Counted from the stretch's first letter, positions 13,388-25,172 are shown. The stretch is 64,000 bases of DNA from Adiantum capillus-veneris (GCA_014529385.2 CM043953.1:99683342-99747341); one strand, 5' to 3'. The notes: generated by a model from the letters alone, not told the origin. A program made the numbers and translations.

Positions 13388-13535
13388 TAGCAAGATATGC
13401 CCAATAGGGGTAGGGCCTAGAAGCTCTGGGCTGTTTTCAGTGGATGAGAACCGAGGACATCTCTCCAGATGCAGTCACCTACGCTTACATTTCGAAGGCA
13501 TGTGGCACTATGCAAGACTGATGTGGGTCAGACTA
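13388..13535 (+). pseudogene. PPR-repeat fragment
   Basis: The plus-strand frame reads ARYAQ*G*G..EALGCFQ, then PDAVTYAYISKACG and MQD, one PLS-type PPR unit like those at 57955-61590. Stops within and right after the unit and the lack of neighbouring units make it a dispersed relic. Confidence 0.7.
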
Positions 13536-13539
13536 TTCT

Positions 13540-14845
13540 TGTGGAGAAAAGCATAGGACTGACAACATACTAAGGAACCGGCTCGGGTGTATCCTCAATG
13601 TGTCTTAGTTTGAATTTCAAACTATGTGCCCAATAAGCTTGCACTTTGGATACTCGTCCAATTTTGATCCATCCAAAGATAGTGTAAATTAACCCTTGAC
13701 CTGCTCCAAATCAGCCCTTATCTATGACCGGCTTGATGCAAAATTTGATGTGTCACCTGATAAAAAACTTCCCCAAAATTCATCCAAGTTCTAATGCACA
13801 CCGCTGACCAATCATTACAAGTAATCAAACCAACTTTGTTTTTCCACAGCTTCTCGTACCAAACCAGTAAGGTTTGAAGCATGAAAATGAACACCTACCA
13901 ATGTAACAATCTGTCCACAATGTATAAATTTCTTTTGCCTTTCATCCCATGAGTGTGCAATCTTGATTTTTTATGTCAAGATCAATGCATGAATTGCATC
14001 AACCCACCAAAAGAGATCACCTTCAACCTTTTCCTATCTATATGTGATTGAATGTTGTACATAATTTGCTAGCCAAAAATTACCTCAAATTTTAAATCGA
14101 TCTAGGTGCACATAAGAGACCGAAGAAGTACCGAATGACGGTTTGTTGAAAAAAAAAGACGCAAACAAGTAGCATGCTTCTACTTCAGGAACCATGAGCA
14201 TTTTTTTCACTTTTATTATTTACAGTCTTATTGATGGACGATCTTTTGTTTTTGGGTGATAATTTTTGCCAAACATTCAAACTTCAGGCCCACTTCATAC
14301 TTCGAGCCAAATTAATAAACAAGAAAGCAAAAAAAAAAACTTTGTTACTAAGGGTGCAAATTATCTAGAACAAACACGGGTAACATCCTCTCATTTTGTC
14401 ACATGTAAAATCCAAGAGCAAATCAACTACCACAAAAACTACATGTTAAAAGCTTGAAAGCTATGAAAACTTATAAAATGAAGCCAAATCCTGAGTAAGG
14501 AGCGAGCCCTCACCTCTTATGTTGATAACATTTTGCGAAAAGCTATTAGTGTTCTGATGGTCAAGAACAAGTACGTACATAACCAAAAAAACATGATTTT
14601 ATCATCTTGTATACAAAAAATTCTTCTCAAATTTCATAAAATTCATCTTAAATAACATATGCAAACACAACAACAACAACCGTAGCAACCTTCAACTTAT
14701 ATAGGTCGTGCTGTTTTTGTGGAAGGTAAGAGCCAAGCAACATTGAGGCCTATGATGCAGGCAATGTTAAGGAAAGGAATCCTATTAGTTTTGAAAGAAG
14801 CTTTAAAGTGAGCACAACACGTAGCAAAAATCAACGCAACATAAT
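13540..14845. other. No recognised gene
   Basis: AT-rich sequence with no frame over about 63 codons and no repeat structure that I could see. Confidence 0.5.
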
Positions 14846-14848
14846 GTG

Positions 14849-15220
14849 TGTTAACGCTCACGCACATTCCTATCACCTAAGACGGATGCCGTATTATTTA
14901 TTTGGTAGAGTCAGGTACCGGGCTTGTCGATCCAATAGGAAAAGGGTAAGAGTGATCGCTGATGAGAGGTGCAGTCTAACTAGAACATTCAAGGGATTAG
15001 TTAGCTAAGCATGGGCGCCCAAGTGTGAATGGGGCAAGCTCATATAAAAGTCAACTAAACTTAAAATTCACTTATTCTTTCATTTGTGGAATTGAAGAGT
15101 GCTCTTGCTCCATCTCCATCTTCTCCTTCTTCATCTCTTTGTGTGTGCGTGTATGCGTGAGAGAGGGAGAGAGAGAGAGAGAGTGTGCGTGTGATCCAGC
15201 ATTGCGACCACGGCACGGCA
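14849..15220 (+). repeat. Truncated element-A-family LTR, plus orientation
   Basis: Starts with TGTTAACGCTCACG, like the A LTRs (TGTTAACCCTCACGG), and keeps the U3 landmarks: GGTAGAGTCAGGTACCGGG, the GGGCGCCCAAGTGTG block, the TATAAAAG box near 15042 and the CT-rich leader with a (GA)n tract at 15158-15192. It stops around 15220, about 240 bp short of the expected 3' end. No polypurine tract precedes it, so it does not look like a 3' LTR. Confidence 0.82.
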
Positions 15221-15221
15221 A

Positions 15222-15467
15222 TGTGCGCATCTATTGCACGTGTCAATGCAAAGGACTTGCCGATACACTGTGTGCGAGCCACAAATGGCTCCAAGCATGC
15301 AACTAGCCTAACCTAGTCAGCTCAAAGATGGTGATGGTGTGTCACTCACCGCTCTACGCTTGCTGTCGTGGAGGATTCCTCGCTGCAAAGAAGAACGAGT
15401 CGTTGTTGCGCCGCGCTCAACCGCTTTGCCGCCGCCGTGCCGTCGTCGCAATGCTCGATCGCACACA

Positions 15468-15522
<55 letters not shown>

Positions 15523-15814
15523 AAGGAGATGAAGAAGAAGAAGATGGAGATGGAGCAAGAGCACTCTTCAATTCCACAAATGAAAGAATGAGTGAATTTT
15601 AGGTTTAGTTGACTTTTATATGAGCTCGCCCCATTCACACTTGGGCGCCCATGCTTAGCCAACTAATCCCTTGAATGTTCCATTTAGAGTGCGTCTCTCA
15701 TCGGCGATCACTCTTACCCTTTTTCTATTGGACCGACAAGCCCGGTACCTGACTCTACCAAATAAATAATACGACGTCCGTCTTAGGTGATAGGAATGTG
15801 CGTGAGGGTTAACA
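15222..15814 (-). repeat. Element-A-family 3' LTR, minus orientation
   Basis: A near-complete LTR of the A family running right to left. It starts at 15814 (TGTTAACC on the minus strand), carries the TATAAAAG box near 15616-15623 and a (CT)n(CA)n block at 15471-15523, and ends with the GCGCACA terminus at 15222. It is preceded in its own orientation by a polypurine tract (15815-15828) and the A-type 3' untranslated region, which marks it as a 3' LTR. It lies tail-to-tail with the plus-strand LTR at 14849-15220, giving a large inverted repeat. Confidence 0.87.
15471..15523. repeat. (CT)n(CA)n compound microsatellite
   Basis: TC run then AC run inside the A-family LTR. The same compound tract occurs in the LTR copies at 51068-51171 and 53436-53541 with different lengths. 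Confidence 0.95.
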
Positions 15815-15828
15815 TGCCTTCCTTCCTG
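15815..15828 (-). promoter_or_regulatory. Polypurine tract of A-family 3' end
   Basis: Minus strand CAGGAAGGAAGGCA directly before the LTR start. It corresponds to the CAGGAAGGGGGGCA tract before the LTR at 53112. It is the expected primer for plus-strand DNA synthesis. Confidence 0.8.
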
Positions 15829-16420
15829 ATGTAGATTCCGTCCTCGGAAGCTATTGAGTTGAAGCTCGTGGAAGAGAATTTGAGATTAATGTCCTTAGCC
15901 TTCTTCAGTCACTACAAAATCAAACAACATTGGCACAGTAATTGCATTCTCATAGACAATTAAAAGCATATGCAGTTATAGACAGACAATTTGATTGGTA
16001 ACAGAATTTTATACCATTTGTCAGCAATAAACATTGAATTGCAATATAATCAAACGCATAAACAATTGTAAAGATAAAAAATTAAACAAGTCTGGGGTCG
16101 TTAATTTAACGGTCGAAAGGCACTAAAGATCGACTATTAATACCATGGGCAAGCTTCTCAATTTTCTCTGGTCAATTAAGTTGTTTAATCGCGAGAGCCA
16201 AGTATTTCATGTCGGAGGGCTTACTAGAGGCTATACCTAGAAGACCTTGTAGTTAAGCTACGATAAAAGGAATTGCTCATGAAATCATCGCGTGACTTAT
16301 TTCATTTTCTTTGACCCCCCAAAGTATTTTCACATTGATTCAATTTTGATGTATGTGCTTATTTTGTATGCCTTGGGCTTTTTGATTTTCAAGGAAAAGC
16401 GCCCACACTGGGAACCTCCT
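15829..16420 (-). mobile_element. A-family element 3' untranslated end (truncated copy)
   Basis: Aligns by eye, in reverse, with 52500-53097, the 3' untranslated end of element A. Landmarks are GTTAATTTAACGGTCGAAAGGCACT, the GCTTAACTACAAGGTC block and the run of Cs near 16315. No coding sequence remains. Homology stops near 16420, where copia sequence begins, so the rest of this A-family copy is missing. Confidence 0.82.
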
Positions 16421-16423
16421 GTA

Positions 16424-16900
16424 ATGCAGTAATCGGCACTGACAAAAGAATTGCATAAAATGACAAAATAGCCTGCACAGTACTGCCTGTAGTGGAAACG
16501 AAGGCCGAAATGAGTCCGAACCAAAAATCTGAGCAGAATTAGCTCATCGAGCTATCCCAAAATTTTTGTCAGCCTGTGAACGCTTGCCAACGCTCACAAA
16601 AATCGAAGAAAGTGAGCAGGCACGTGCTGGAGCTATTGGCGACTAAGCCCGGGAGGACGCAACCTGCTCTGATACCAATTGTTGGAATTAGGGTTGCAAG
16701 AAACCACACACAGCTTGGAGAAGACGAAGGAAGCTCAAGGCACACAACAGAGAGTGTATTACTTAGTGGAAAGATGGATAGCCCTAGAATGATGGGCGTA
16801 CATACAATGCATGGGGGAAAAAACCTCCTAGTGAGGGAAAAAATGCATTGGCAGTCCTAAGTGTGTTCACACACATCACTACCACATGTATATGGTAACA
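16424..16900 (-). mobile_element. Copia 5' LTR plus leader fragment
   Basis: Reverse copy of the first part of the copia element at 45162-50338. The LTR lies at 16680-16900 (starting TGTTACCATATACATGTGG on the minus strand), followed by an intact tRNA-Met primer site (TGGTATCAGAGC, at 16666-16677) and about 240 bp of leader. It breaks off at about 16424 before the gag start, against A-family sequence. It is a third copia-family trace in the window. Confidence 0.88.
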
Positions 16901-17690
16901 GGTTCTTGCAACCTCATTGTTTGGTTTTGCAAGAGAGTGGGTTATATAAAGTCCCACTAAAATGTGTCTTTCAAAAGGACCCTTGACATATGGGCCCAAC
17001 TATGGAAGAATTTTTTTGCCAATCAAAACGACACTCTTCACGAGTACTCTTTAAAGCCTCCTAGAAGAGGCCACCACTTCGGAGGATATCCAAGACACAG
17101 AGAAGTAAATATATAGGAAACGATTAGACATAAAAGAACTTTTGGGCTATATAAATGTTCAGTTAAGAAAAAAATGCCATGTGTTCATAGCAGGAGTCTC
17201 TCTCTCTCTCTCTCTCTCCACACTGAATTAATGTTTTTACAATGTCTTTCCTTGCTTGTCCATTTGAGCATTATAAAATTGATACCTTGAAGATCTCTTA
17301 CCTTGTTAGTGGAAGAATGAAATCATACATGAAATAGAAACATGACTTTCCAAAATGTAAGTGTATCATATGAGTTCAAAATAATGATATTTTATTTGGA
17401 AAATGTAGGTGTACCATATGAGTTTTTTTAATAAAAAAAACGAAATGAGATTTAGAAAAGGGGTTTTTAATTCCATTCTGAGAACAAACCCGTAAATTTC
17501 TTAAGAAACAAGTTATTTCATTACCTCATAACGTTTAATTATAGGGGTATCTTAAATGTCCTTTGAAGGCACCTTATATACTTATAGGTGAATCCCCAAG
17601 AGCATGCATGACATAGTTCTTTTCTACAATTTGTTGCTCATATAGATTCTTGCAATGCATATACACGTCCATAAGAGCCAAATCACCAAA
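16901..17690. other. No recognised gene
   Basis: AT-rich spacer. It contains a short (CT)n tract at about 17198-17218 and no frame that I recognise. Confidence 0.5.
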
Positions 17691-18410
17691 ACTCTCAACT
17701 CATGTCCCCTTTGTATTCTTCCAAAACAACATGCTTGAATTGGGGCTTCTCTTAAGCTTGAAAAAAATTATCTATTGACTCTCTTTTTGGGATAAGTGCT
17801 TTGGATGCATTTAGATGCTTTTGTTATTCTTTTTTTATCTTTGTTGCATGTAAACTTATCAAGTACTTCTATGCTTCTTTATATTGTGTATCAAACCGTT
17901 TCTTCTTTGAGCTACCTTTATCGATGCCTTTGAAAGACATGTGCCTCACCACAAAGCATTCCTCCACACATAAGCACTTAAAAACTTTCCACTTGCATTC
18001 TAGTGTAGGATCGTTTGGAAACTTTGCCTTCATAACATTTGCTCAACCATATCAATATACATAGGTGCCCGCTTGAAGTCTATACACAAAAATGCTTGTT
18101 CCACACTATGGCTGGAGTTTACATGCTTGGGTCTCTTCACACATTTGAGATCAATACACAAAGTCATGTGATCCAAATCTAGATTCCATCGGCCAAGTGT
18201 GTATGCCATCAAAGATGGGTGCTGAAATAAAACATAGTCCATCACGCTATCTTCATTGTGTATTCTACATGTAAATCCCTCCGTGCCATTCCATATGGAT
18301 ATACCATTTGTAATGAGCATTTTGGTGCTATTGTGAAAATGACTTGCCAAATTGATCCGGCTGTATTTTATCACTAGAGATTTGACCATACATGTGTACA
18401 TCTTCTAGTC
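17690..18410 (-). pseudogene. LINE-type endonuclease relic
   Basis: The longest frame (18401-18030) reads a motif string of the type GFTCRIHNEDSVMDYVLFQ then LGRWNLDLDHMTL. This resembles the C-terminal part of an exonuclease/endonuclease/phosphatase domain, where an S/D-DH-x-L motif supplies a catalytic histidine. Such domains in plant repeats usually belong to LINE-like retrotransposons. Broken frames continue toward 17690 without a recognisable reverse transcriptase. No poly(A) tail or target duplication could be fixed. The assignment rests on pattern resemblance only. Confidence 0.42.
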
Positions 18411-18531
18411 TCCTTCAAACATGCCACTTAGCATATTGGGGTGAGCTTTGTTTGTTGTCGCCTAGGAGAGAGAGTGTGACTCATGATAGCTGGGGTGGGC
18501 ATGACTAGGAGGTGTTGGATTACATAATTCT

Positions 18532-18885
18532 AAATAACAAGAATACTAAGGCTAGAAAGCAAGAAATCTTCCCGCCATCTCCAACAACGTGGAATATTGA
18601 GAGGCTTGCTTGAGGCTCTTGATTGTTTGTCTTATAGCAGTTGTTACAACACGTCAAGAATGGCCAATGCCAAGAAGGTCACACAACCAGATGGTGATGA
18701 ATTAAAATAACAAGAATACTAAGGCTAGAAAAAGCAAGAAATCTTCCCACCATCTGCAACAATGTGGAATATTGAGAGGCTTGCTCCACCTATCTAACTC
18801 AGAGCCTCTTGATTGTCTTATAGCAGTTGTTACAACCGGCTAAGAACGGCCAATGCCAAGAAGGTCACACAACCAGATGGTGATG
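18532..18885. repeat. Two-copy tandem duplication (about 170-180 bp units)
   Basis: Unit 1 (18532-18699) and unit 2 (18705-18885) both begin AATAACAAGAATACTAAGGC and end CACAACCAGATGGTGATG, with a few substitutions and a small insertion in unit 2 (CCACCTATCTAACTCAGAG). There is no coding potential. Confidence 0.9.
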
Positions 18886-19003
18886 CCTACAATGATACTT
18901 CGTTAGCGTAGAAGGCAAAATAAAAAATCTTGCACGATGTTCGTCCACCTGGCATCTCTTTTCAAAGTTTTGCTTTTGCTAAGCTCGCCTATCTTTACCG
19001 TAT

Positions 19004-19008
19004 GCGTG
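19004..19008. repeat. Target-site duplication of element B, left
   Basis: GCGTG directly outside the B 3' LTR. The partner at 57445-57449 is GCGCG, one C-to-T change apart. Confidence 0.72.
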
Positions 19009-19890
19009 TGTTAGCAGGTCACCGCGACGGACGTCTGCAGCATAGCTCTTTTGTACTAACATAATGTCAATATGCAAGGAACCGAATCAGGGTGGGGCAC
19101 GGAGACTAAACGAGAGTGTCAATCTCACCAAAGTGAACTCGAAGACTACTCGCTCTTACAAAAAACGCAAATCAACCACTTCCTAGTCAGACAATCAGTA
19201 TGCGTCCATTCTCAACACTCAACACAATCACGCCGTTTCGGTATCCTAACGGATCCGGAATGTCACGAAACTTAAGGAGAGGTATCACAACACTTATGGG
19301 CTCAATCCTACCAAGTTCTATCACCATCTGAAAAGGTACATAAATCACGATCCATCACAAAAAATGTGCAGAAAACTAAAACAGAAGTACTTGGAAAGAT
19401 CCTCCTTAAGCATAGAAACACTTATCCATGGTCAAAACATAAGAAAAACAACCATTTTAGCTCCCAAATCAATGCATTTAGCTCACAAACGACTTGTCGC
19501 AAACCACAGCAGAATTGGAAATGATTACACTTAGATCGAAGAGCAAGAGACAAGGAACGCAATGTACTATTTGGAATAGAATTCTGATTACCCGTTCAGG
19601 AGAAATGATGATTACAAATTGTAGTCACAAGAGGCTTTTGCAGTGCATGTTTTCTTCTCCAAGCTAATGATAATAATCCTTTCAAAACTAAGGGTTTTGA
19701 CTTTAGGAGGCTTTCCCATAGCCAACCGGCCTCTTGCAAGGGGTAAACTCAGCGAAATTAAAACAGAGTATGGTCTAATCTTCTTCTCATTACAACTCAT
19801 TTTAGAAAGAATTACAGGGTTTTTGCCAAAAAAAAAGAGTATCCGCCGTGTTTGGTGTGCATATGCGTGCTCGCTCGTATCCACCAAACA
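19009..19890 (-). repeat. Element B 3' LTR
   Basis: Direct repeat of 56585-57444. On the minus strand it starts TGTTTGGTGGATACG at 19890. Its 3' end is taken at the TGTTAG word (19009) shared by both copies, leaving an extra ~20 bp near 19016-19032 here. Shared landmarks include the ACTCGAAGA, CACGCCGTTTCGGTATCC and GGTACATAAATCACGATCCA blocks. By eye the two LTRs differ at roughly 5% of sites, more than the A or copia pairs. Confidence 0.85.
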
Positions 19891-19903
19891 TTTCCCCCTT
19901 CCT
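19891..19903 (-). promoter_or_regulatory. Element B polypurine tract
   Basis: Minus strand AGGAAGGGGGAAA abuts the 3' LTR start at 19890. It is the canonical position for priming plus-strand DNA synthesis and confirms the LTR boundary and element orientation. Confidence 0.88.
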
Positions 19904-19949
19904 ATTCATTTGCACGCCCTCGTGCAAGCTGCATCTGAGGGAAGTCACT

Positions 19950-22900
19950 TTAGTGCCTTCTTTCTAGTGTTGCAGTGAGATTTCTAAACTTTTGCGCTCT
20001 AGCTTCGATCTCGACTTTGGTTGCCAGTTCTCTGAAAGGATTATTTGCAATGGTGCTCTGATAAGCGATGTGACGAGCTGTCAGATCTTTTGTCATTGGA
20101 TTGAATATGGAAGAGTCCACTTCAAAGAAACCTGTCATGAAAGCTTCTTCGAAGGTCTGCATGTATTGAGATGGAAGAAACATGACTCTTGCATATAATC
20201 CCATGATAATATTTTTGCTGGGGATTTCTGTCTCCATGTTCCAGCAGATGCCCCGTGTGCCCTCGACAAATACCTGCCATGGATGCTCTGTCACTTCAAT
20301 GTCTCTGAAGGCTGTAATGCACGTGATGAGCATTTTGGCAATCTTTACCAGTATTGGCAAGCGAGATCTGGGATCTCCTTCATCAAGATGATGACTCCTT
20401 TTAGAGTTTGCACCATGTAATGCTCTGATGGGGGGTTGTTATTGATCGGCTTGGTTATGACAGGGTAGTTCAGCACTGCCAATCTTTTGCTTTGCCAACT
20501 GTAAAAACTGTCCCAGGATCGTCGCCTGTTGATTGGACAGTAAGTGGGGTCGATCCTGAGATGTTGGGACGCATTCTTGTAATATGTTTCGTCAGTCGGT
20601 CCCCTGATCGAACCATTTCTTTCTCCAGAGGGGTTGATTGTCAAGGATTGTTTCAATCTGAAGAGATGTAATTGGGACCTCTCTGTAATCCCCTCTGTTG
20701 TTTGTTCAATTTCTGGGAGCATCTTTTGCTGCCATAATCAAACCTCTTGCTGCATCAACGGTAGAGCGATCATTTTGTGTCCCAAAAATTTTTACAACGT
20801 CATCTGGAGTGATGAGGAGGGCAGCTGATTCCAGCACTTTCAATTCATATTGCAGATATGCCTTGTGCGACGGGTCTTTGACTGTAAGATCCAACGTTGA
20901 ATTTCATCTTTGGCCGACTCCGAGGTGGATGTTGTGGTTGGATCTGCAGACTCTTGCGTGCCTTTTCCAGTGCTTGTAGTTGCCATCTCCGTTTGTTGAG
21001 TTTCAAACTCGAAGTGATCTGATCTTTCTCCTTGCTCAAATTCTCTTGTGACCGGTTGATCCTTTGTTTGATTGGCTTTCAGATCCTCTACTTCCTTTCT
21101 TGCCTCAGCTAACTGCTTTTTCAAGTCTTCAATTTCCTCATCCTTTGCCTGCTGTAGGGCCCTATGACCTGCTGTCATGATCTTTCTATCATATTTTTCT
21201 TATTTTAGGGCTTTTTTTAACTCCTTGATCTCCTGGCTCAAGGAAGTAGAGCTTGCAGGCATAATCGAAGAGGAGGGTGTTTCCTGTATTGCCAATAGTT
21301 GAGTGAGAGACCTGCTAACCATGGCATATGAGCCTTGTAGCTTCTCATTCTGTTCCTTTTTCCTGGTTAGCTCCTCCTCGAGGCGTTGTTGTTCAATTTG
21401 TAACGTTGAATTTGCCTCATTGAATTGTTGCACTTCTTTATAATAGTAGCTTGCATTCTCTCTTTCTCTCTGCAACTCCGATTGTGCCTGGACTTGTGCA
21501 TTCTTTAGTGCCTCTATTTGTTGCTTCAATTGCTCGGATTCTGCTGCTGTTCGAGATACCTCCTTTTTGTTATCTTCCAATTCAAACTCCCTAAGGTTAT
21601 AAAGAGCTCTTTGACATTGAAATTGAAGTTTGATATGCTCTAGGTGACTGTCAATATCAAAGGAGCTAACCAACTCTGCTCCTTCTTTTATGGCCGCTTT
21701 TCCTTTTGTTTTAAACCCTCTATTGCGTTAGAGATCGTGTCAGGCTTTGTCTGTGAGTCCGTTTTTTGATTGCCTTGCTGTTCCGTCTGCTTTTCGTCTG
21801 CTCTTTGCTCTGACTGTCCTGCACTTTCCCCTTTCTCTTGTTGTGACCTCTCTGAAACTGTCTCAGCATCCTTGGAAGAGCTGAGGTCTTGGTCTTGTCC
21901 TTCCTGTGTCTCGTGCTGTCCCTCTCCTTGCGAAAGACTTTTCTCCTCTTTACTTTTTCCAGATTCCGTTAGATGATTCTAAATCATCAATGTGTTGCTT
22001 CTTTGATTCTTCTTGCTGCCTCCGCTGCTCCATCTTTCGTTTGAGCTCATTGTGAATTCTTTGTCGCATGGCACTAGCAATCTCTCATTTCTCTTCAACT
22101 TCCTTCCTCTTTTGTTGCTTGATCCTCTCCAAGGCCTCTGTCTGCCTACGTATCAGCGGAACATCCTCGAGTTCATCATCTTCTTTCTCATCATCCGCTT
22201 CTGTCTCTTGGGTTTTCTGGTGATCTTTCTTTTGTTGGCAGAGCTTTTCCCTCAATGTCTGCGCCTCCTCCATTGTCCTTCGGGCATGAGTGATGGGGAT
22301 AGCTTCTGCCAAATGTGTAGCCTTTTTCTTTAATCGAGTGTATCCCAGGGTGTAAGGGGTATCCTCTCCTTCCTCTGAAGACTGGTACTCAGAAGGAGTA
22401 TCCCGTGGGTTGGATCCCTCCTCCTAGCTGCTCCGAGCATCCGACTCTGTTTTCTCACTATCCGAATCCCTTAGAGGTGCACTTTGCCTGGTTTGTTTGA
22501 CTCCAGGATTCAATCTTGTAGAAGGCCCTGCCCACTGGTCTCACGGCTCTTTTGGATCTGTGGATTGGGTCAATTTGTGCTTGGGCAGGTGGTAGATCAT
22601 AAATCATGCCCAATGCTTGATAGGCTATTCATGTGAGCATGGGTCCTCCGTTCATGTAAGCTTTACTTCTTTGACCGCCCTTTAGATTTGCTTCCACAAT
22701 TGTGTCAAGAAGGTAGTTGCCAAAGTCGCAATTGACCACCCTGCCTTCAGCCAAACCCATCGCCATCACCACTGCCATATGCAACAAAGATTCAGTATAT
22801 CTGGGTGGCTTTTGTACCTTCAAATGTTGGGATATGAGACGCAACGGCAGCTCCGTTTCTGAGTAGATCAGGTCCTGATATGTCAGCTTGTGACCACGTT

Positions 22901-23340
22901 GCTTCAAAAAGGCCTTATCATTGTCAATTGCCTTTGTTTTCTGCAAGAGGTTGAGCGTCCGTTGCGACAGATGGAGGGCTTCATTTATGATTTCAGCTGT
23001 AATTTTTACTTTAATGGCTGTCCCGTCCTTGTCTGTTAGAGTTGCTTCCCCATTGTACTGAATTGTGCTTATGAGCTCGTGAGCCCGTCTAAAATCAGTT
23101 CCCCAAGGAGGCAGTCTCAAGAAATTGTCGAGCTATAAACACATGACCCCTGCTTGCACTTCTGGATTCTGGTGCAAAGTCCACATTTCTTGGGGAAAGA
23201 TGGTGGCCTTTACAATTTCTCTGTCTGCGGCTTGGAACCTTCCAATGAAAATGTTTGCTGGAATTGCTTTAAGGACTTGTTCTGTGAGGTGAGCTTTCTC
23301 ATTTGATGAGATACCGGTTATCTCATAGGGCGCCACATGC
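19950..23340 (-). pseudogene. Element B accessory ORF, coiled-coil rich, function unknown
   Basis: A broken reading region of about 1,100 codons lies downstream of integrase. The N-terminal third (23336-22500) looks globular, with ITAEIINEALHLSQ, ELPLRLISQHLKVQ, ESLLHMAVVMAMGL and AYMNGGPMLT motifs. I recall similar strings in hypothetical proteins of seedless plants and only loosely in plant transposon-associated proteins. The middle (22312-20840) is charged, Q/E/K-rich and heptad-like, suggesting long coiled coils. The C-terminal part (20722-19950) is globular again (RSWDSFYSWQSKRLAVLNYP, FPSQYMQTFEEAFMTGFFEVD). In-frame TAG and TGA stops (for example near 23130 and 22628) and frameshifts break it. 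It could be a structural or packaging protein of the element. No enzyme motif was seen. The start codon cannot be placed. Confidence 0.62.
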
Positions 23341-23565
23341 CACTCCTTTTGTGCTTTCCTTCAAGGCATCCTCTTGCCAATTTGCAAGTGAAATCAGATT
23401 TTAGCCATTGATCAAAATTGTCGGAAAGTGTAAACTTGACCATAAAATAAAAAGTGAGCTTAACTCTATCAAAACTACTCCAAATTTGACCAAATTTCAC
23501 CAGTGCACCTAGGATTACTATAGGCACAAAACTGTAATGAAACAAATAGATTTTGGCAAAAAAGA

Positions 23566-23935
23566 ACATGGATCGCGATCCATGTTGAAAAGCTTTTAAA
23601 ATTTCTAGCTTTGGGAAGTTGTTGCTAGGCATAAGGGGATGCTACTGAGCAATTTTCTATGGATTTAGAGCTAAAGGTACATGGATCACGATCCATGTTG
23701 GAAAGCTTTTTAAAATTCTAACTTTGGGAAGTTGTTGCTAGGCATAAGGGGATGCTACTAAGCAATTTTCTCTGGATTTAGAGCTAAAGGTACATGGATC
23801 GCGATCCATGTTGGAAAGCTTTTTAAAGTTCTAACTTTGGGAAGTTGTTGCTGGGCATAAGGGGATGCTACTGAGCAATTTTCTCTGGATTTAGAGCTAA
23901 AGGTACATGGATCGTGATCCATGCTGGGCAACATT
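23566..23935. repeat. 113-bp tandem repeat with palindromic core
   Basis: Palindrome starts fall at 23566, 23679, 23792 and 23905, exactly 113 bp apart. Each unit reads GGAAGTTGTTGCT-GGCATAAGGGG, then CTGGATTTAGAGCTAAAGGT, then the palindrome. Units differ by only a few bases, indicating recent amplification inside element B. Confidence 0.92.
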
Positions 23936-24874
23936 TTGGAAAACTGCTGATACCATCTGGTAGGGTTCATCTTGATTATGACTTGGTCCAAAAAGTTTGG
24001 GATTTGGATCAATGGTTTGACACTTGGGCTAAATTTTGAAAATCAGGTACAGATTCAGAGATTTTGGCTATTGGAAGTGGATTTTTGGGATTCAAATGGC
24101 TTGAAACTTCATGGCTTGGCTTTCTTGATCATCCTGAATCAAATGGCATGGATTTTACTTATTTTGGCTAAAACATACATGGATCGCGATCCATGTTGGG
24201 AAGCATTTGAACACAGTTTTTGTGCACATTCGTTCCTATAGGTTTTCCTAGTACATTGGTGAATTTTTTTCAATTTTGGACATGTTTTTCCATGCCCCAT
24301 TTCTTAGTTTATGGCCATATTTTTTCTGTTTTGACCAAATCTGTTTCTGGCCACCACTTTTGGAGTCATGCTTTGCCTGAAATCTCCTCTTGCATTGATT
24401 TCTGATGGTTGAGGTCTACAGTTCATAGCTTTGCTTGGTTCCCTGGCAAGTTTCCCCAGACTTTGAAGTCTTTTGGGAAGGTAGACTAAATCTTGCAAGT
24501 TTCACCATTGTGCAAGTATACTTCTGCTTGGTTTTGATCCCATCACCCTTCTTAGGTTACCATTGCTTGTTGATAGACTTCGAGGAAATTTTGAAGTTTT
24601 TCAAATTACTTTAGTAGTACTTTTGACCAAAAGACCATTTACAAACTGACTGTAGCAATCCCCGGACATTTTGCAACCCCCAAACTATTGGTACATTGTC
24701 CAGCTAGTGAACCTCTTTGATCCTGATTTTGGCAAAAAGGTACATGGATCGCGATGTATATTGGGAAGAATTTTGCAAAAACAATAATGGGGTTTTGTTC
24801 CTGGGCCTCTATAGTTGCTCTTGTAGGAGTTTCCTTGATTATAGGTTTTTGGGAACATAGATCGCGATCCATGT
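23566..24874. repeat. 20-bp palindrome, 3' cluster (7 copies)
   Basis: Copies of ACATGGATCGCGATCCATGT or close variants at 23566-23585, 23679-23698, 23792-23811, 23905-23924, 24177-24196, 24742-24761 (poorest) and 24855-24874. Most are followed by TGGGAAGC or TGGAAAGC and preceded by AAAGGT. Three further copies lie in the element's 5' leader. Confidence 0.93.
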
Positions 24875-25170
24875 TCCAGTACCTTTTTCCACTGTTCTTA
24901 GTTTGGCTGATTCTGCAAGGTAGTTGGGGTCTACTCATGAAGTTTTTCTTGTTTTTGATGAGTTTTGGACTCCCACATTGGCCCTGTGAGTTTGCCGATT
25001 TTGTGACCTTGTACTGCTTTGATTTGTTGTTTTGGTACTGTTGATGTAGTATGGGTCACACACACATGCTCTTGCAAGGTCAATGATCATACATGTCAAA
25101 TCTGGTGTAGTGAGATCCACCGAGGTGGTCGCAGCAGGCAGAAGCAATTCCGAAAGCACTATGCTCATGT

Positions 25171-25172
<2 letters not shown>

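Noticed and set aside
23566-24874. Regularly spaced palindromic repeats, superficially like a CRISPR array
   Set aside because: Spacing is 113 bp with near-identical intervening sequence, the host is a plant, and no cas genes exist. It is a tandem repeat inside a retroelement.
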